DNA of 64,000 nt from Alphaproteobacteria bacterium. GTDB lineage: Bacteria > Pseudomonadota > Alphaproteobacteria > Caulobacterales > Parvularculaceae. Position numbers and translations under genes: made by a program. Below the pieces are notes generated by a model. The model had not been told where the DNA came from and did not search any database. It was given only the letters and a program-made list of their open reading frames with translations. Shown in pieces: positions 1 to 8,175 of the stretch; the stretch's first letter is position 1; each line of letters starts with the position of its first letter. Where the stretch lies: positions 1 to 64,000 of the forward strand of contig JAUIMC010000015.1 of the NCBI GenBank assembly GCA_030433215.1, in the 5' to 3' direction.

Positions 1-447
1 ATGGTCGAAGCCGGGCAGATGGCGGAGCTTTCCAACGTTGCCGAACTGGATCAACACGTCGCGCTGTGGCAGCAGGATGACACTTCGGCGGCCCCAATCG
101 GATTCATTCTAAGCATGGAAGGCAGCTGGGCGGTGCCCGATCCTTCGTACATTGAACGCTGGTACAACATGGGGCTGCGGATTCTGGGGCCAGCTCATTA
201 CGGCCCGGACGATTACGGTCACGGGACCGGCAGCAAAGGTGGCCTGAAAGAGAAGGGCCCGGCGCTGCTGCGTGAAATGGATCGCGTCGGCATGCTGCTG
301 GATGTGACTCACCTGTCTGACGAATGTTTCTGGCAGTCGCTGGACATTTACACCGGTCCGGTCCTGGCCAGCCATCACAATTGCCGAGCTCTCGTGCCGG
401 GCGACCGACAACTGGATGATGAACAGATTCAGGCGTTGCTGAAACGG
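1..447 (+). pseudogene. Membrane dipeptidase (peptidase M19), fragment broken at both ends
   Basis: This is an internal piece of a renal-dipeptidase-type M19 zinc peptidase, an enzyme family that hydrolyses dipeptides. The family signature is clear: a glycine-rich GHGTGSKGGL segment, then LLREMDRVGMLLDVTHLSDE and ASHHNCRALVPGDRQ, which carry the metal-binding His and Asp/Glu region. Family resemblance stops at the LLKR near base 447, where a glycine-rich strand would normally follow. The frame then runs into sequence that belongs to the opposite-strand neighbour. The start of the protein lies before the window, so the ATG at base 1 is probably internal. From memory it most resembles planctomycete-type M19 enzymes rather than alphaproteobacterial ones, but I cannot verify that. 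It may be a natural break or an assembly chimera. Confidence 0.7.
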
Positions 448-449
448 CG

Positions 450-877
450 TTGCGCGCTGCATCCGAAATCGGCTCCTGCGGCGTTTCCTCTTCTTCGGCG
501 AGCGTCACCGGCGCATCGTTGAAAATATCGATGACGATGGAATCCCCGGCGCTTTTCGAGGTGCGCACGGGGCAATTGCAGGTCAGGGAGAGAACGAGCG
601 CGCGGCTGTTTTCGCCGTCGATCACGCGCGCATTGAGAACGCGATGAGCCTTGCGCTTGTCGATAATGTCCGACAGCTCAAAGGCGTAATCCTTTTCCGG
701 AAACGTGATTTCGATCTTCCGGTCCGATGTGGCGATGCGCCAGCCGGCCGGAGCCTTCGGGATAACGAGGCGCGAATAATCGCCATGCTCGCCCGCCCGC
801 ACGGAAACGGTTTCGCCCGCCGCAAGAGCTGCGGCGGGGACGAGAATCATAAAGGCGATGAAGAAGATGCGCCTCAT
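450..877 (-). CDS. Secreted AMIN-like protein next to motA, C-terminus lost at junction
   Basis: The N-terminus is a signal peptide (MRRIFFIAFMILVPAAALAA) followed by a beta-rich region of about 110 residues with alternating hydrophobic strands (YSRLVIPKAPAGWRIA, RKIEITFPEKDYAFELSD). This resembles the AMIN-like N-terminal domain of large periplasmic TPR proteins encoded beside motA/motB in alphaproteobacteria; that assignment is from memory. It starts one base into the motA stop (TGATG), so the two genes are translationally coupled and a motility role is likely. Reading continues open past base 450, but there the sequence becomes the antisense of the M19 dipeptidase, so everything after residue ~142 is not genuine. 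The natural gene was probably much longer. Confidence 0.55.
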
Positions 878-1746
878 CAGGCAGCCTCCTTCTTCAGAAG
901 CTTCAGGGCCTCGTCAATATCCGAGAAGCCGGGCCGGTCATGGCCCGGAATGTTCCGGCGCGCCACCTCGACGCACATTTGCGGCGAGTGCATCTGAAGA
1001 TGGGCGACGATGCATTCGCGAATGAGTTTATAGAAACGTTGTTCCTGTGCGTTGACCTCGAGGATGCGGTTCGCAAACGGGCCGACGAGAGAATAGGCGA
1101 GGAAAACGCCTAGAAACGTCCCGACAAGCGCGCCGCCGATCATCTGGCCGAGAACTTCCGGCGGCTTGTCGATGGACGCCATGGTCTTGATGACGCCGAG
1201 CACCGCCGCGACGATGCCGAGGGCGGGGAGGGCGTCGGCGATGTTCTGCAAGGCGTGACCGCCATGCAGGCTTTCCTCGTGCATGGCCTCAAGCTGTTTT
1301 TCCAGAAGATCTTCCACCTGATGCGGGTTGTCGAAATTCATCAGGATGGAGCGAATGGTGTCGCAAATGATGTCGGTTGCGTCGTGATCCTTGGCGATTT
1401 TCGGATAACGCTGGAAGATCGTCGACTCGGCGGGATTTTCGATATGCGCTTCCGCCTGCACCGGGCTTTCCTTGGCGACGCGCAGCAGTTCGTACATCAG
1501 GCAAAGAAGGTCCTGGTAATCCTTCTTCTTCCATTTCGGGCCGGCGAGGGCTTTCATGAAGTCGCCGCCCACATGCATGATGGTGCCGAAGTCATTGCTG
1601 ACGACGAAGGCGCCGACGGCGGCGCCGCCGATGATCATCATCTCATAGGGCAGGGAATGGAGAATAATCTCCATCTTGCCGCCGGCCATGAGATAGCCGC
1701 CGAAGACCATGAAGACCGTAATGACAATGCCAAGGATGGGTCCCAT
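877..1746 (-). CDS. motA: Flagellar motor stator protein MotA
   Basis: Inner-membrane stator subunit that, with MotB, forms the proton channel driving flagellar rotation. At 289 residues it has the usual MotA length. Two N-terminal membrane segments (GPILGIVITVFMVFGGYLMAG and MMIIGGAAVGAFVV) are followed by a cytoplasmic charged loop (RYPKIAKDHDATDIICDTIRSI) that contacts FliG. Two further helices carry the conserved prolines of the channel (DALPALGIVAAVLGVIKTM and IGGALVGTFLGVFLAYSLVGP). It is the last recognised motor gene of the leftward block fliL, DUF6468-like, motE, motA. No motB is adjacent; the next gene downstream is the AMIN-like gene cut by the junction, so motB may have been lost from view there or lie elsewhere. 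Confidence 0.95.
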   Translation of the reverse strand: MGPILGIVITVFMVFGGYLMAGGKMEIILHSLPYEMMIIGGAAVGAFVVSNDFGTIMHVGGDFMKALAGPKWKKKDYQDLLCLMYELLRVAKESPVQAEAHIENPAESTIFQRYPKIAKDHDATDIICDTIRSILMNFDNPHQVEDLLEKQLEAMHEESLHGGHALQNIADALPALGIVAAVLGVIKTMASIDKPPEVLGQMIGGALVGTFLGVFLAYSLVGPFANRILEVNAQEQRFYKLIRECIVAHLQMHSPQMCVEVARRNIPGHDRPGFSDIDEALKLLKKEAA

Positions 1747-1834
1747 AAACGCCCGCAGTGAGTGTGTGCAACTTTAACGTCTCGCTTAACCTGTATTTCA
1801 CGGAGAAGTTAATCTTCGCTGAAATTAAGTGCGG

Positions 1835-2377
1835 TTATTGCGCGAGTTGCTGCGAGCGATTGGCGAGAATGACGCTGACGAGATAGGCCTTTTCGGAGTC
1901 CATGCTGGCGACGACGCGGGCGGCCTGTTCGTTGTTCATCGCCGACAGGAGGCCGGCGGCGAATTTGGAATCCATCTCGTTGATAATCTTGCCGGCCTGG
2001 TCGGGCTTCATGCCCTCATAGATGGCCGCAAGCTTCGTAATGTCTTCGTTGCGCGCGTCCTTGACGACCTGAATCTTGTCCTGAAGCTCGCCATTGGCGT
2101 CTTCGAGCTCGGCGAGACGCTTTGTGATCTGCGCCTCATAGGTTTTCAGCTCGGCTTCGCGGTCGGCGATGGCGGTTTCGCGGCGGTCGAGCGAATACAT
2201 CCTGTCCTTGACGGCCGACGCCAGATCGCCGTCGACGCAGGCGCCCGCGGCGGGCATATCGCCTTCCACAAGCCCGGACGACGCCTTGCCGGACGCTTCG
2301 GAAGCGAGCACGGCGATGCGGCCGATAAAAGAGGCGAAGAATACGACGCCCAGGACTAAAAGCGCTCTCGTCTTCAT
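1835..2377 (-). CDS. motE: MotE-like flagellar periplasmic protein
   Basis: A 180-residue protein with one N-terminal membrane anchor or signal (RALLVLGVVFFASFIGRIAVL), a coiled coil at roughly residues 60-110 (SLDRRETAIADREAELKTYE...) and a C-terminal MgtE-N-like helical repeat (KLAAIYEGMKPDQAGKIINEMD, LLSAMNNEQAARVVASMD). This is the architecture of alphaproteobacterial MotE, described in Rhizobium as a periplasmic factor for the stator component MotC. The gene lies three bases after the DUF6468-like gene and upstream of motA, which supports a motor or stator role. No motC is seen here, so the exact partner is unknown. Confidence 0.75.
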   Translation of the reverse strand: MKTRALLVLGVVFFASFIGRIAVLASEASGKASSGLVEGDMPAAGACVDGDLASAVKDRMYSLDRRETAIADREAELKTYEAQITKRLAELEDANGELQDKIQVVKDARNEDITKLAAIYEGMKPDQAGKIINEMDSKFAAGLLSAMNNEQAARVVASMDSEKAYLVSVILANRSQQLAQ

Positions 2378-2380
2378 GAT

Positions 2381-2980
2381 TTACCCGGCGATTTTTTTCA
2401 TTTTGCGCTGGTTGCGGGCTGTCATGAGCGCGGCTTTCACCTTGGCCGCCGATTTCGCTTTTGCTTTCGCGGCGGCGGGCGTTTCCTCTTCGTCGATGTC
2501 GAGATAGGAGACATTGTCGCTGGCGTCCCTGCCGCCTGGCGCGCGCGTGCCGGGCCCGTCGGGGTCCGGACCGTCAACAAGGAAGAAATCTATCTGTTCG
2601 TCGAGGCGCTCCTGCAGCGCTTTCGCCTTGGCGAGGCGCGCATCGAGCTCGGCGCCGGCTTTGCCCGTCGCGTCATTGACGTCGCGGATCGCGATTTCGG
2701 CAAGCTCGGAGATGACGTCGATCATTTCCGTCAGTTGCGGCAGGATGTCCTTGGTTTCCTCAATCAACGGCGTCAGCTCGTTGATGCTTTGCGTGCTCGA
2801 TTCCTTCGCCATGGTGACGGTCGCCCGCGCCTGGTCGACCGTGTGCGACATGGTCGCAATCGTCGCGCCAAGACCTTTTTCGGTGTTCTTCAGCGCTTCG
2901 AGTTTGCGGCTGAGGATGAAGCAGTAAAATGTCGCGGCGCCGGATGCGGCGAGCAACATAAAATCAATGATCATCTCCAT
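2381..2980 (-). CDS. DUF6468-like membrane-anchored coiled-coil protein of the flagellar block
   Basis: A 199-residue protein with an N-terminal membrane segment (MIIDFMLLAASGAATFYCFIL), a long cytoplasmic helical region with Gln/Glu heptads up to about residue 130, and a basic Ala/Lys-rich tail ending RNQRKMKKIAG. The family assignment (DUF6468, found in alphaproteobacterial flagellar clusters) is from memory of size, context and the N-terminal RKLEAL/GLG pattern. It sits 12 bases after fliL and 3 before motE, so it is almost certainly cotranscribed with motility genes. The molecular function is not known. Confidence 0.6.
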   Translation of the reverse strand: MEMIIDFMLLAASGAATFYCFILSRKLEALKNTEKGLGATIATMSHTVDQARATVTMAKESSTQSINELTPLIEETKDILPQLTEMIDVISELAEIAIRDVNDATGKAGAELDARLAKAKALQERLDEQIDFFLVDGPDPDGPGTRAPGGRDASDNVSYLDIDEEETPAAAKAKAKSAAKVKAALMTARNQRKMKKIAG

Positions 2981-2992
2981 TACAAAGGCCCC

Positions 2993-3667
2993 TCAGGTTA
3001 AGACGAATTCGGTAATGAGAACATTCTGGACATTCGCGTCCGGAACGATGGCGCGTACACGCCGGAGAATTTGAGCGCGCAGGCGCGACATGGCCGCCGG
3101 ATCTTCCAGCACCTCGCTGTCCACCGAGCGCAGAAACGTGTTCAGGACATCCTGAACGTAAAATCCGTTGTCGAGAAGCTGGTCGGCGCCATCGTCATCG
3201 GTTTCCAGAACGAGCGAAATTTTAAGGTGCTTCGAGCGGCCGATAGGCGCGATCGACACCACCATCGGGTCCATCACGACGAAAGTGGCGTGCTGCGAAT
3301 GCTGGACTTCGCCGAGCGGTTTCACATCGCTTTTTTTATCGCCGCCATGTCCGCCGCCATGACTCTTGTCGGCTTTTTTCTTCTTTTCTTTTTCGGCCTG
3401 TTTTTCTTCTTCGCATTCTGCAAGCGCAGCCGCATCTGTTTCGTGGCCGTCGGCGTCATGCGCATCGCCGGCTTTTATGCAGGCGGCGTTTTCTTCTTTT
3501 GCGCCGGGCGTCAGTACGAAAGCGGCGCCGCCCGCGACGCCGGCGGCGACAACGCCGGCGGCGATCATCGGAATGAGCGCGAGACCTTTGGCCTTTGGCG
3601 CCTCTTCGGCTTCCTCGTCCGCAGCGCCGTTTTCGGCTTCGGACTCTTTTGGCGTTTCGTTCGACAC
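2993..3667 (-). CDS. fliL: Flagellar basal body-associated protein FliL
   Basis: Single-pass inner-membrane protein that surrounds and supports the stator. After a charged, acidic cytoplasmic N-terminus comes one membrane helix (LALIPMIAAGVVAAGVAGGAAFVL), a His/Lys/Asp-rich linker (KKKKADKSHGGGHGGDKKSD) and the C-terminal FliL domain with FVVMDPMVVSIAP, KHLKISLVLET and the ending NVLITEFVLT. I place the start at the GTG at 3667, which has AGGTG 9 bases upstream; an in-frame ATG at 3703 has no ribosome site. First gene of the leftward flagellar unit and divergent from fliF. The long histidine-rich linker is unusual compared with short FliL proteins. Confidence 0.88.
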   Translation of the reverse strand: MSNETPKESEAENGAADEEAEEAPKAKGLALIPMIAAGVVAAGVAGGAAFVLTPGAKEENAACIKAGDAHDADGHETDAAALAECEEEKQAEKEKKKKADKSHGGGHGGDKKSDVKPLGEVQHSQHATFVVMDPMVVSIAPIGRSKHLKISLVLETDDDGADQLLDNGFYVQDVLNTFLRSVDSEVLEDPAAMSRLRAQILRRVRAIVPDANVQNVLITEFVLT

Positions 3668-3806
3668 GACTTGAGCGCACCTGTTGATTTCGAAACGCAC
3701 CATAGACAGGCAAACGTAAACCCTAAATTAATCATACCCCCGGAAATTAACCATGAAATTTCAGGAATGCGCCGCCTGTCGCGGCCCGTCCTCCGGTGGC
3801 TTTGGT

Positions 3807-5333
3807 ATGTTCAAACTTGCATCTGTCTGGAACGAAATGTCGCTCTCAAGGAAGGTCATCCTTGCGGGTGTTTTGGTGGCGACCCTGATCGTTTTATCGG
3901 CGGTCATGAACATGGCCACAAAGCCGCGCATGGCCTTTTTATACGGGGGGCTGGATGCGTCGGCGGCGGGGGACGTCCTGGGCGCGCTTGAGGCGATGGA
4001 CGTCGAGGCCGAGGTTCGGGGCGAGGCGATCTATGTGCCGGAAAACCGCCGCGACTCTCTTCGCATGGCGCTCGCCCGTCAGGGCCTGCCCCAGCAGGGC
4101 CAGCCCGGCTTTGAACTTCTTGACGAACTGAACGGCTTTGCAACGACTTCGGAAATGTTTGACGCCGCCTATTGGCGCGCCAAGGAGGGCGAGCTAGCGC
4201 GCACGCTGCTGGCGACGCCCGGCGTGAAATCGGCGCGCGTACACATTGCGGTTCCGAAATCATCCTCATTCGCACGCCGCCGCAGGCCGCCCAGCGCCTC
4301 TGCGACCATCACCATGAGCCGCGGCCGGCTCGACATGCAGCAGGCCACGTCGATGCGGTATCTGCTCGCGCTCGCCGTGCCGGACATGGAGCCGGAGCAG
4401 GTGGCGATCATCGACAGCGTCAACGGCGTGATCCTGAAGCCGGGGGCTGGCGATCCGGTCATCCAGGCCGAAGGCGACAGCCTCGACCGCGAACGCCGGC
4501 TTGAAGCCAATCTTATGGACCTTATCGAGGCGCGGGTCGGCCCCGGCAACGCCCGGGTGACGGTCTCCCTCGATATCGACCGCGAGCGCGAAACGGTTTC
4601 CGAGCGTATTCTCGATCCGGAAAGCCGGGTGATGATGGGCCGCGAGACGACGGAAATGCAGGAATCGGAAAGCGGCGGCTCGTCTGGCGCGGTTACGGTC
4701 GCCAGCAATCTGCCCGACGGCGACGCCGGGGGGCAATCGTCGCAATCGAATTCCTCGCGCAGCGAAACCAACGAACAGACGCGTTTCGATATTTCCGAAG
4801 TCAACCGGCAGCGTGAAAAACTGCCGGGCGCGATCTCCCGTGTCCATGTGGCGGTGCTCGTCAATAATGTTCCGGGCGAAGACGGCGCGGAACCGGCGCC
4901 GCGCGCGGAAGGCGAACTTGAATCCATCCGCGAACTGGTGACCGCCGCTGTCGGCTATGATGAAGCGCGCGGCGACATCGTCACCGTGAAGTCCATGCCG
5001 TTCCATGAATTTGAAGCGGTGGAAACGCCGGAGAAAACAGGCGGCATTATGCTGTGGGCGCAACAGAACGTCATGTCGATCCTGCAGATCGTCATCCCGG
5101 CGATCGTCGTCATCGTGCTCGGCATGTTCGTTCTGAAGCCGGTCCTCACCCAGGATATTGGCGGTGCATCACAGGCGCCTGCGCTTCTTGCCGCAGAACC
5201 GGCGGACGCGCAGCCGGCCGCCCAGATCGCCCGCTCGCCGCTTGAAGAACTGCGCGACCTCAGCGCTTCGGACAAGGAGGCGACGGCCACGCTGCTCAAA
5301 GAATGGCTCGGCGATACGGAACGGGCGGCGTAA
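3807..5333 (+). CDS. fliF: Flagellar MS-ring protein FliF
   Basis: Builds the membrane-embedded MS ring of the flagellar basal body. It has two membrane helices, one near the N-terminus (VILAGVLVATLIVLSAVM) and one near the C-terminus (ILQIVIPAIVVIVLGMFVL), flanking the YscJ/FliF ring-building domains. Hallmarks are PRMAFLYGGLDASAAGDVL, ARTLLATPGVKSARVHIAVPK and YLLALAVPDMEPEQVAIIDSVNG. The C-terminal cytoplasmic tail (ATATLLKEWLGD) matches the FliG-binding segment. The chosen start (MFKLASVW) fits family length and has GGTGG seven bases upstream; an in-frame ATG at 3753 would add 18 atypical residues. First gene of the rightward unit fliF-fliH-fliN-fliP-fliG. Confidence 0.93.
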   Translation: MFKLASVWNEMSLSRKVILAGVLVATLIVLSAVMNMATKPRMAFLYGGLDASAAGDVLGALEAMDVEAEVRGEAIYVPENRRDSLRMALARQGLPQQGQPGFELLDELNGFATTSEMFDAAYWRAKEGELARTLLATPGVKSARVHIAVPKSSSFARRRRPPSASATITMSRGRLDMQQATSMRYLLALAVPDMEPEQVAIIDSVNGVILKPGAGDPVIQAEGDSLDRERRLEANLMDLIEARVGPGNARVTVSLDIDRERETVSERILDPESRVMMGRETTEMQESESGGSSGAVTVASNLPDGDAGGQSSQSNSSRSETNEQTRFDISEVNRQREKLPGAISRVHVAVLVNNVPGEDGAEPAPRAEGELESIRELVTAAVGYDEARGDIVTVKSMPFHEFEAVETPEKTGGIMLWAQQNVMSILQIVIPAIVVIVLGMFVLKPVLTQDIGGASQAPALLAAEPADAQPAAQIARSPLEELRDLSASDKEATATLLKEWLGDTERAA

Positions 5334-5933
5334 ATGGCGGCGGGCTCGGTCAATTTTGCGAAAGACGCTGAGGCGAAATCGGTGCGCATACCGTCCTTGC
5401 CGGGGCGCCGTCACGGCGACGGCGCGTCTGTCGACGTCGACTCGGACGGGTACAAGGCTGGATTTGACGCCGCATCCCGGGAGTTCATGGCGCAGCTCGA
5501 AGAGCAGGAAGCCTGGCACGAGGATTTTACGAAAAAGACGGGCGACATGCTCGCCGAGATGGATGCGCGGTATCGCAGCGAATGCCTTGCGCTGATTGCG
5601 CGGCTTTTCGCCGCCGCCGCGCCGACCCTGGCGCGGCGCTCCTCGCTTGCGGACATCATGCAGCTGATCGAAGAGCGCGTCGTGCAAGGCAAGTCGGATC
5701 TTATTCTAAGAGCGCATCCGACGCTTGTGGCGCATCTCCCGGACAAAGAAAGCCGTATTCTTTCTTCCTCGCCGGAAGTCACGCTGATCCGCGACGAGAC
5801 CTGCGCCCCTGCAACGGTTGATGCGAAATGGAAAAACGGCGGGCTGTTTCATGATCCCGACGGGCTGATCGAAGAAGTGCTGCGCGCGCTTGAAGGGGAG
5901 ACGGCCGCGCAAGAGGAGACGGGCGATGAGTGA
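5334..5933 (+). CDS. FliH-like flagellar export/assembly protein
   Basis: A 199-residue, mostly helical and acidic protein beginning immediately after the fliF stop. The region YKAGFDAASREFMAQLEEQEAWHEDF and the following EMDARYRSECLALIARLFAAAAPTLAR resemble FliH, the regulator of the FliI export ATPase, and its alphaproteobacterial equivalent FlbE. The position between fliF and fliN agrees: in Caulobacter flbE lies between fliG and fliN. Sequence similarity in this family is weak, so the call leans on context. It overlaps fliN by eight bases (ATGAGTGA), implying coupled translation. Confidence 0.65.
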   Translation: MAAGSVNFAKDAEAKSVRIPSLPGRRHGDGASVDVDSDGYKAGFDAASREFMAQLEEQEAWHEDFTKKTGDMLAEMDARYRSECLALIARLFAAAAPTLARRSSLADIMQLIEERVVQGKSDLILRAHPTLVAHLPDKESRILSSSPEVTLIRDETCAPATVDAKWKNGGLFHDPDGLIEEVLRALEGETAAQEETGDE

Positions 5934-6264
5934 AGAGAAAAACGAAGTGACGGCGGTGGACAACGCAAGCGATGAAGACATCATCGCCGATGTTCTTGAC
6001 GGCGGCGATGGCGGCGCGGGAAACCGTAACATCCTCGAACTGCCGGTGCGCATCATGGTGTCCATCGGTTCGGCGAAAATCACCATCCAGCAATTGCTGG
6101 CGATGACCAAGGATACCGTGATCGACCTTGAACAACTGATCGAGGACCCGGTGGACATTTTCGTGGGCGACCGCCTGATCGCAAAGGGCGAGCTTGTGGA
6201 AGCCAAGGAAAACGAGAACGGCATCGGCGTGAAAATGCTCGAAATCTGCGGGCTCGGTAACTAG
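5926..6264 (+). CDS. fliN: Flagellar motor switch protein FliN
   Basis: C-ring component of the rotor switch. The 112-residue protein has a variable acidic N-terminus and a C-terminal surface-presentation-of-antigens (SpoA) domain: LPVRIMVSIGSAKITIQQLLAMTKDTVIDLEQ, then VDIFVGDRLIAKGELVE and IGVKMLEICG. An upstream in-frame ATG at 5890 would add an Arg-rich stretch that is just the end of the fliH-like gene in another frame, so 5926 is the start. It overlaps the preceding gene by eight bases. Confidence 0.92.
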   Translation: MSEEKNEVTAVDNASDEDIIADVLDGGDGGAGNRNILELPVRIMVSIGSAKITIQQLLAMTKDTVIDLEQLIEDPVDIFVGDRLIAKGELVEAKENENGIGVKMLEICGLGN

Positions 6265-6283
6265 GCCAGGGAAGGGCGAGGGG

Positions 6284-7051
6284 ATGAGGCGCGTGAGGGC
6301 GTTTTTGGCGTTGGCGCTTGCGGCGGCGGTGGTTTTCATCGCAGAGCCGGCGGCGGCGCAGACGCTTGGCGACGCGGGCGATCCGTTGCGCGAAACCGCC
6401 GAAGCGGTCGCGGAAGGCGGCTTTTCAAAACGCATCATCCAGATGTTCCTGCTCGTCACGGTGCTGAGCCTTGCGCCCGGCATCGCGATGATGGTCACCT
6501 GCCTGCCTTTCATGCTGATCGTCCTGTCGATCCTGCGCCAGGGCGTCGGCCTGCAGCAGGCGCCGCCGAACATGCTGATCGTCAGTGTCGCGATTTTTCT
6601 GACCTATTTTGTCATGGAGCCGGTCTTCAAGGAGGCCTGGACCGCCGGCGTGCAGCCGCTTCTGGACGGCGCGATCAGCGAAGAATCCGCTTTTTCGCTG
6701 ACCATGCAGCCGTTCCGGATGTTTATGGAAGCGCGCGTTGATCAGGGCGCCGTTGAGATTCTGATGGATGCGCGGCCGCTGGAAACGCCCCTGCCGGCGG
6801 ATGGCGGAACGCCGCTCTCTATGCTGGTGCCGGCCTTTGTTCTTTCTGAAATTCAGCGCGCTTTTGAAATCGGCTTCATCGTGCTTTTACCGTTTCTCAT
6901 CATTGATCTTCTGATCGCCTCGATCCTGATGGCGATGGGGATGATGATGGTGCCGCCGGCGATCGTGTCGTTGCCGTTCAAGGTGGCTTTCTTTGTCCTG
7001 ACCAATGGCTGGGTCGCCGTTTCCGGCGCGCTTGTGAGAGGGTATTCGTAA
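6284..7051 (+). CDS. fliP: Flagellar export gate protein FliP
   Basis: Core membrane subunit of the flagellar type III export gate. The 255 residues include a cleavable signal peptide (about 25 residues, ending EPAAAQ) and four membrane segments. Family signatures are visible: MVTCLPFMLIVLSILRQGVG and the C-terminal PAFVLSEIQRAFEIGFIVLLPFLIIDLL followed by MAMGMMMVPPAIVSLPFK. It overlaps fliG by one base (TAATG). FliQ, FliR and FlhB, its gate partners, are not in this window. Confidence 0.95.
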   Translation: MRRVRAFLALALAAAVVFIAEPAAAQTLGDAGDPLRETAEAVAEGGFSKRIIQMFLLVTVLSLAPGIAMMVTCLPFMLIVLSILRQGVGLQQAPPNMLIVSVAIFLTYFVMEPVFKEAWTAGVQPLLDGAISEESAFSLTMQPFRMFMEARVDQGAVEILMDARPLETPLPADGGTPLSMLVPAFVLSEIQRAFEIGFIVLLPFLIIDLLIASILMAMGMMMVPPAIVSLPFKVAFFVLTNGWVAVSGALVRGYS

Positions 7052-8172
7052 TGGCGACGGCGTTGCAAAAAACGGATATGCGCGGCGGCAAAACCGATCT
7101 GGCGCGCACCGACACCCGCTACGAAAACTGGTTCACGAAAGCCCATAAAGCGGCGATCGTGCTCGCGTCGCTAAGCGCGGAATCCGCCGCGGCGATTGTC
7201 GAGGACATGTCCGACAATGAGTTGCGGGTGTTCGCAAAAGCCTTTTCGGAACTGAAATCCGTGTCGCCGCAGCTGTTGCAGGCGGTGGCCGAGGAATTCA
7301 TCGCCGAGATCGGTCAGGAAGACAACAATCTCGCCGGCGGGCCCGATGAGGCGCGCCGCGTTTTGGCGCTGATGGCGCAGGAAGAACGGGCGGACCGCAT
7401 TCTGTCAAATATGGGCGGCGGCGGCGACTCGGCTGTCTGGCCGCGCATCGAAAAACTGGAAGATCAGGAGCTGGCGGAGTATATCCAGGCCCAGCGCATG
7501 CCGGTCGCGGCGGCGATTATTTCCAAGCTTTCTCACGAAAAGACCGCCAGCGTTCTCGATATCGCGGAAGGCGATTATGCGCAGCGCATCCTCCTGGAGC
7601 TCGCTCGTAAACAGCCGCCTTCAGGCGAGGCGCTAGAAGCGATCGCCAATGTGCTGGAAGAGGAACTGTTGAAGTCTTCCGGCGCCGGCGACGAAGATGA
7701 GGGAGAAGACGGGGAAGAGCCCAAGCCCAAGAACAATGCGGGCGCCGCCGTTGGCGAAATCATCAACTACCTGCCGGGCGCGAAGCGCGACGCTTTGCTT
7801 GAACATTTCAAGGCTGCTGATCCGGAAATCGGCGCGGCTGTCAGAAAAGCCATCCTGACGTTTGAAGAATTGCATGCGCGCATGCCTGCGGCGGGCGCCA
7901 CGGCGCTGCTGCGCGATCTCGACCGGGAAGTGCTGTTGAAGGCTATCAAATTCGGCGAAACCAACGCCCAGGAGACGGTTGAATTTTTGTTCGGCAACAT
8001 CTCCAAGCGCATGGTCGAACAATACAAGGAAGAACTCGCCGAAATGGAAACGCCCCCGGAAACCGAGGGCGAAACGGCGCAGCGCGAGGTCACGAGCGCC
8101 GTGCGCGCGCTTGTCGCGCAGGGCGAGTTCAAGCTTATTGCGCTTCAGGAAGAAGAAGCGCCGGCGGCTTAA
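7051..8172 (+). CDS. fliG: Flagellar motor switch protein FliG (divergent)
   Basis: Rotor protein that contacts the stator MotA and links FliF to the C ring. The N-terminal domain (KAAIVLASLSAESAAAIVEDMSDNELRVFAKAF), middle domain (KLSHEKTASVLDIAEGDYAQRILLELAR) and C-terminal torque domain (LLRDLDREVLLKAIKFG...FLFGNISKRMVEQYKEEL) are in the usual order. The charged residues of the torque helix are kept. Two oddities: the middle-domain EHPQ motif is replaced by QRMP, and an acidic low-complexity insert (GAGDEDEGEDGEEPKPKN) separates middle and C-terminal domains. In most genomes fliG follows fliF directly; here it comes after fliP. Its ATG overlaps the fliP stop. Confidence 0.88.
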   Translation: MATALQKTDMRGGKTDLARTDTRYENWFTKAHKAAIVLASLSAESAAAIVEDMSDNELRVFAKAFSELKSVSPQLLQAVAEEFIAEIGQEDNNLAGGPDEARRVLALMAQEERADRILSNMGGGGDSAVWPRIEKLEDQELAEYIQAQRMPVAAAIISKLSHEKTASVLDIAEGDYAQRILLELARKQPPSGEALEAIANVLEEELLKSSGAGDEDEGEDGEEPKPKNNAGAAVGEIINYLPGAKRDALLEHFKAADPEIGAAVRKAILTFEELHARMPAAGATALLRDLDREVLLKAIKFGETNAQETVEFLFGNISKRMVEQYKEELAEMETPPETEGETAQREVTSAVRALVAQGEFKLIALQEEEAPAA

Positions 8173-8175
8173 GGG

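Noticed and set aside
3704-3806. Sigma-54 flagellar promoter between fliL and fliF
   Set aside because: TGGC and TTGC pieces are present near 3797 and 3820 but not with the required GG-N10-GC spacing.
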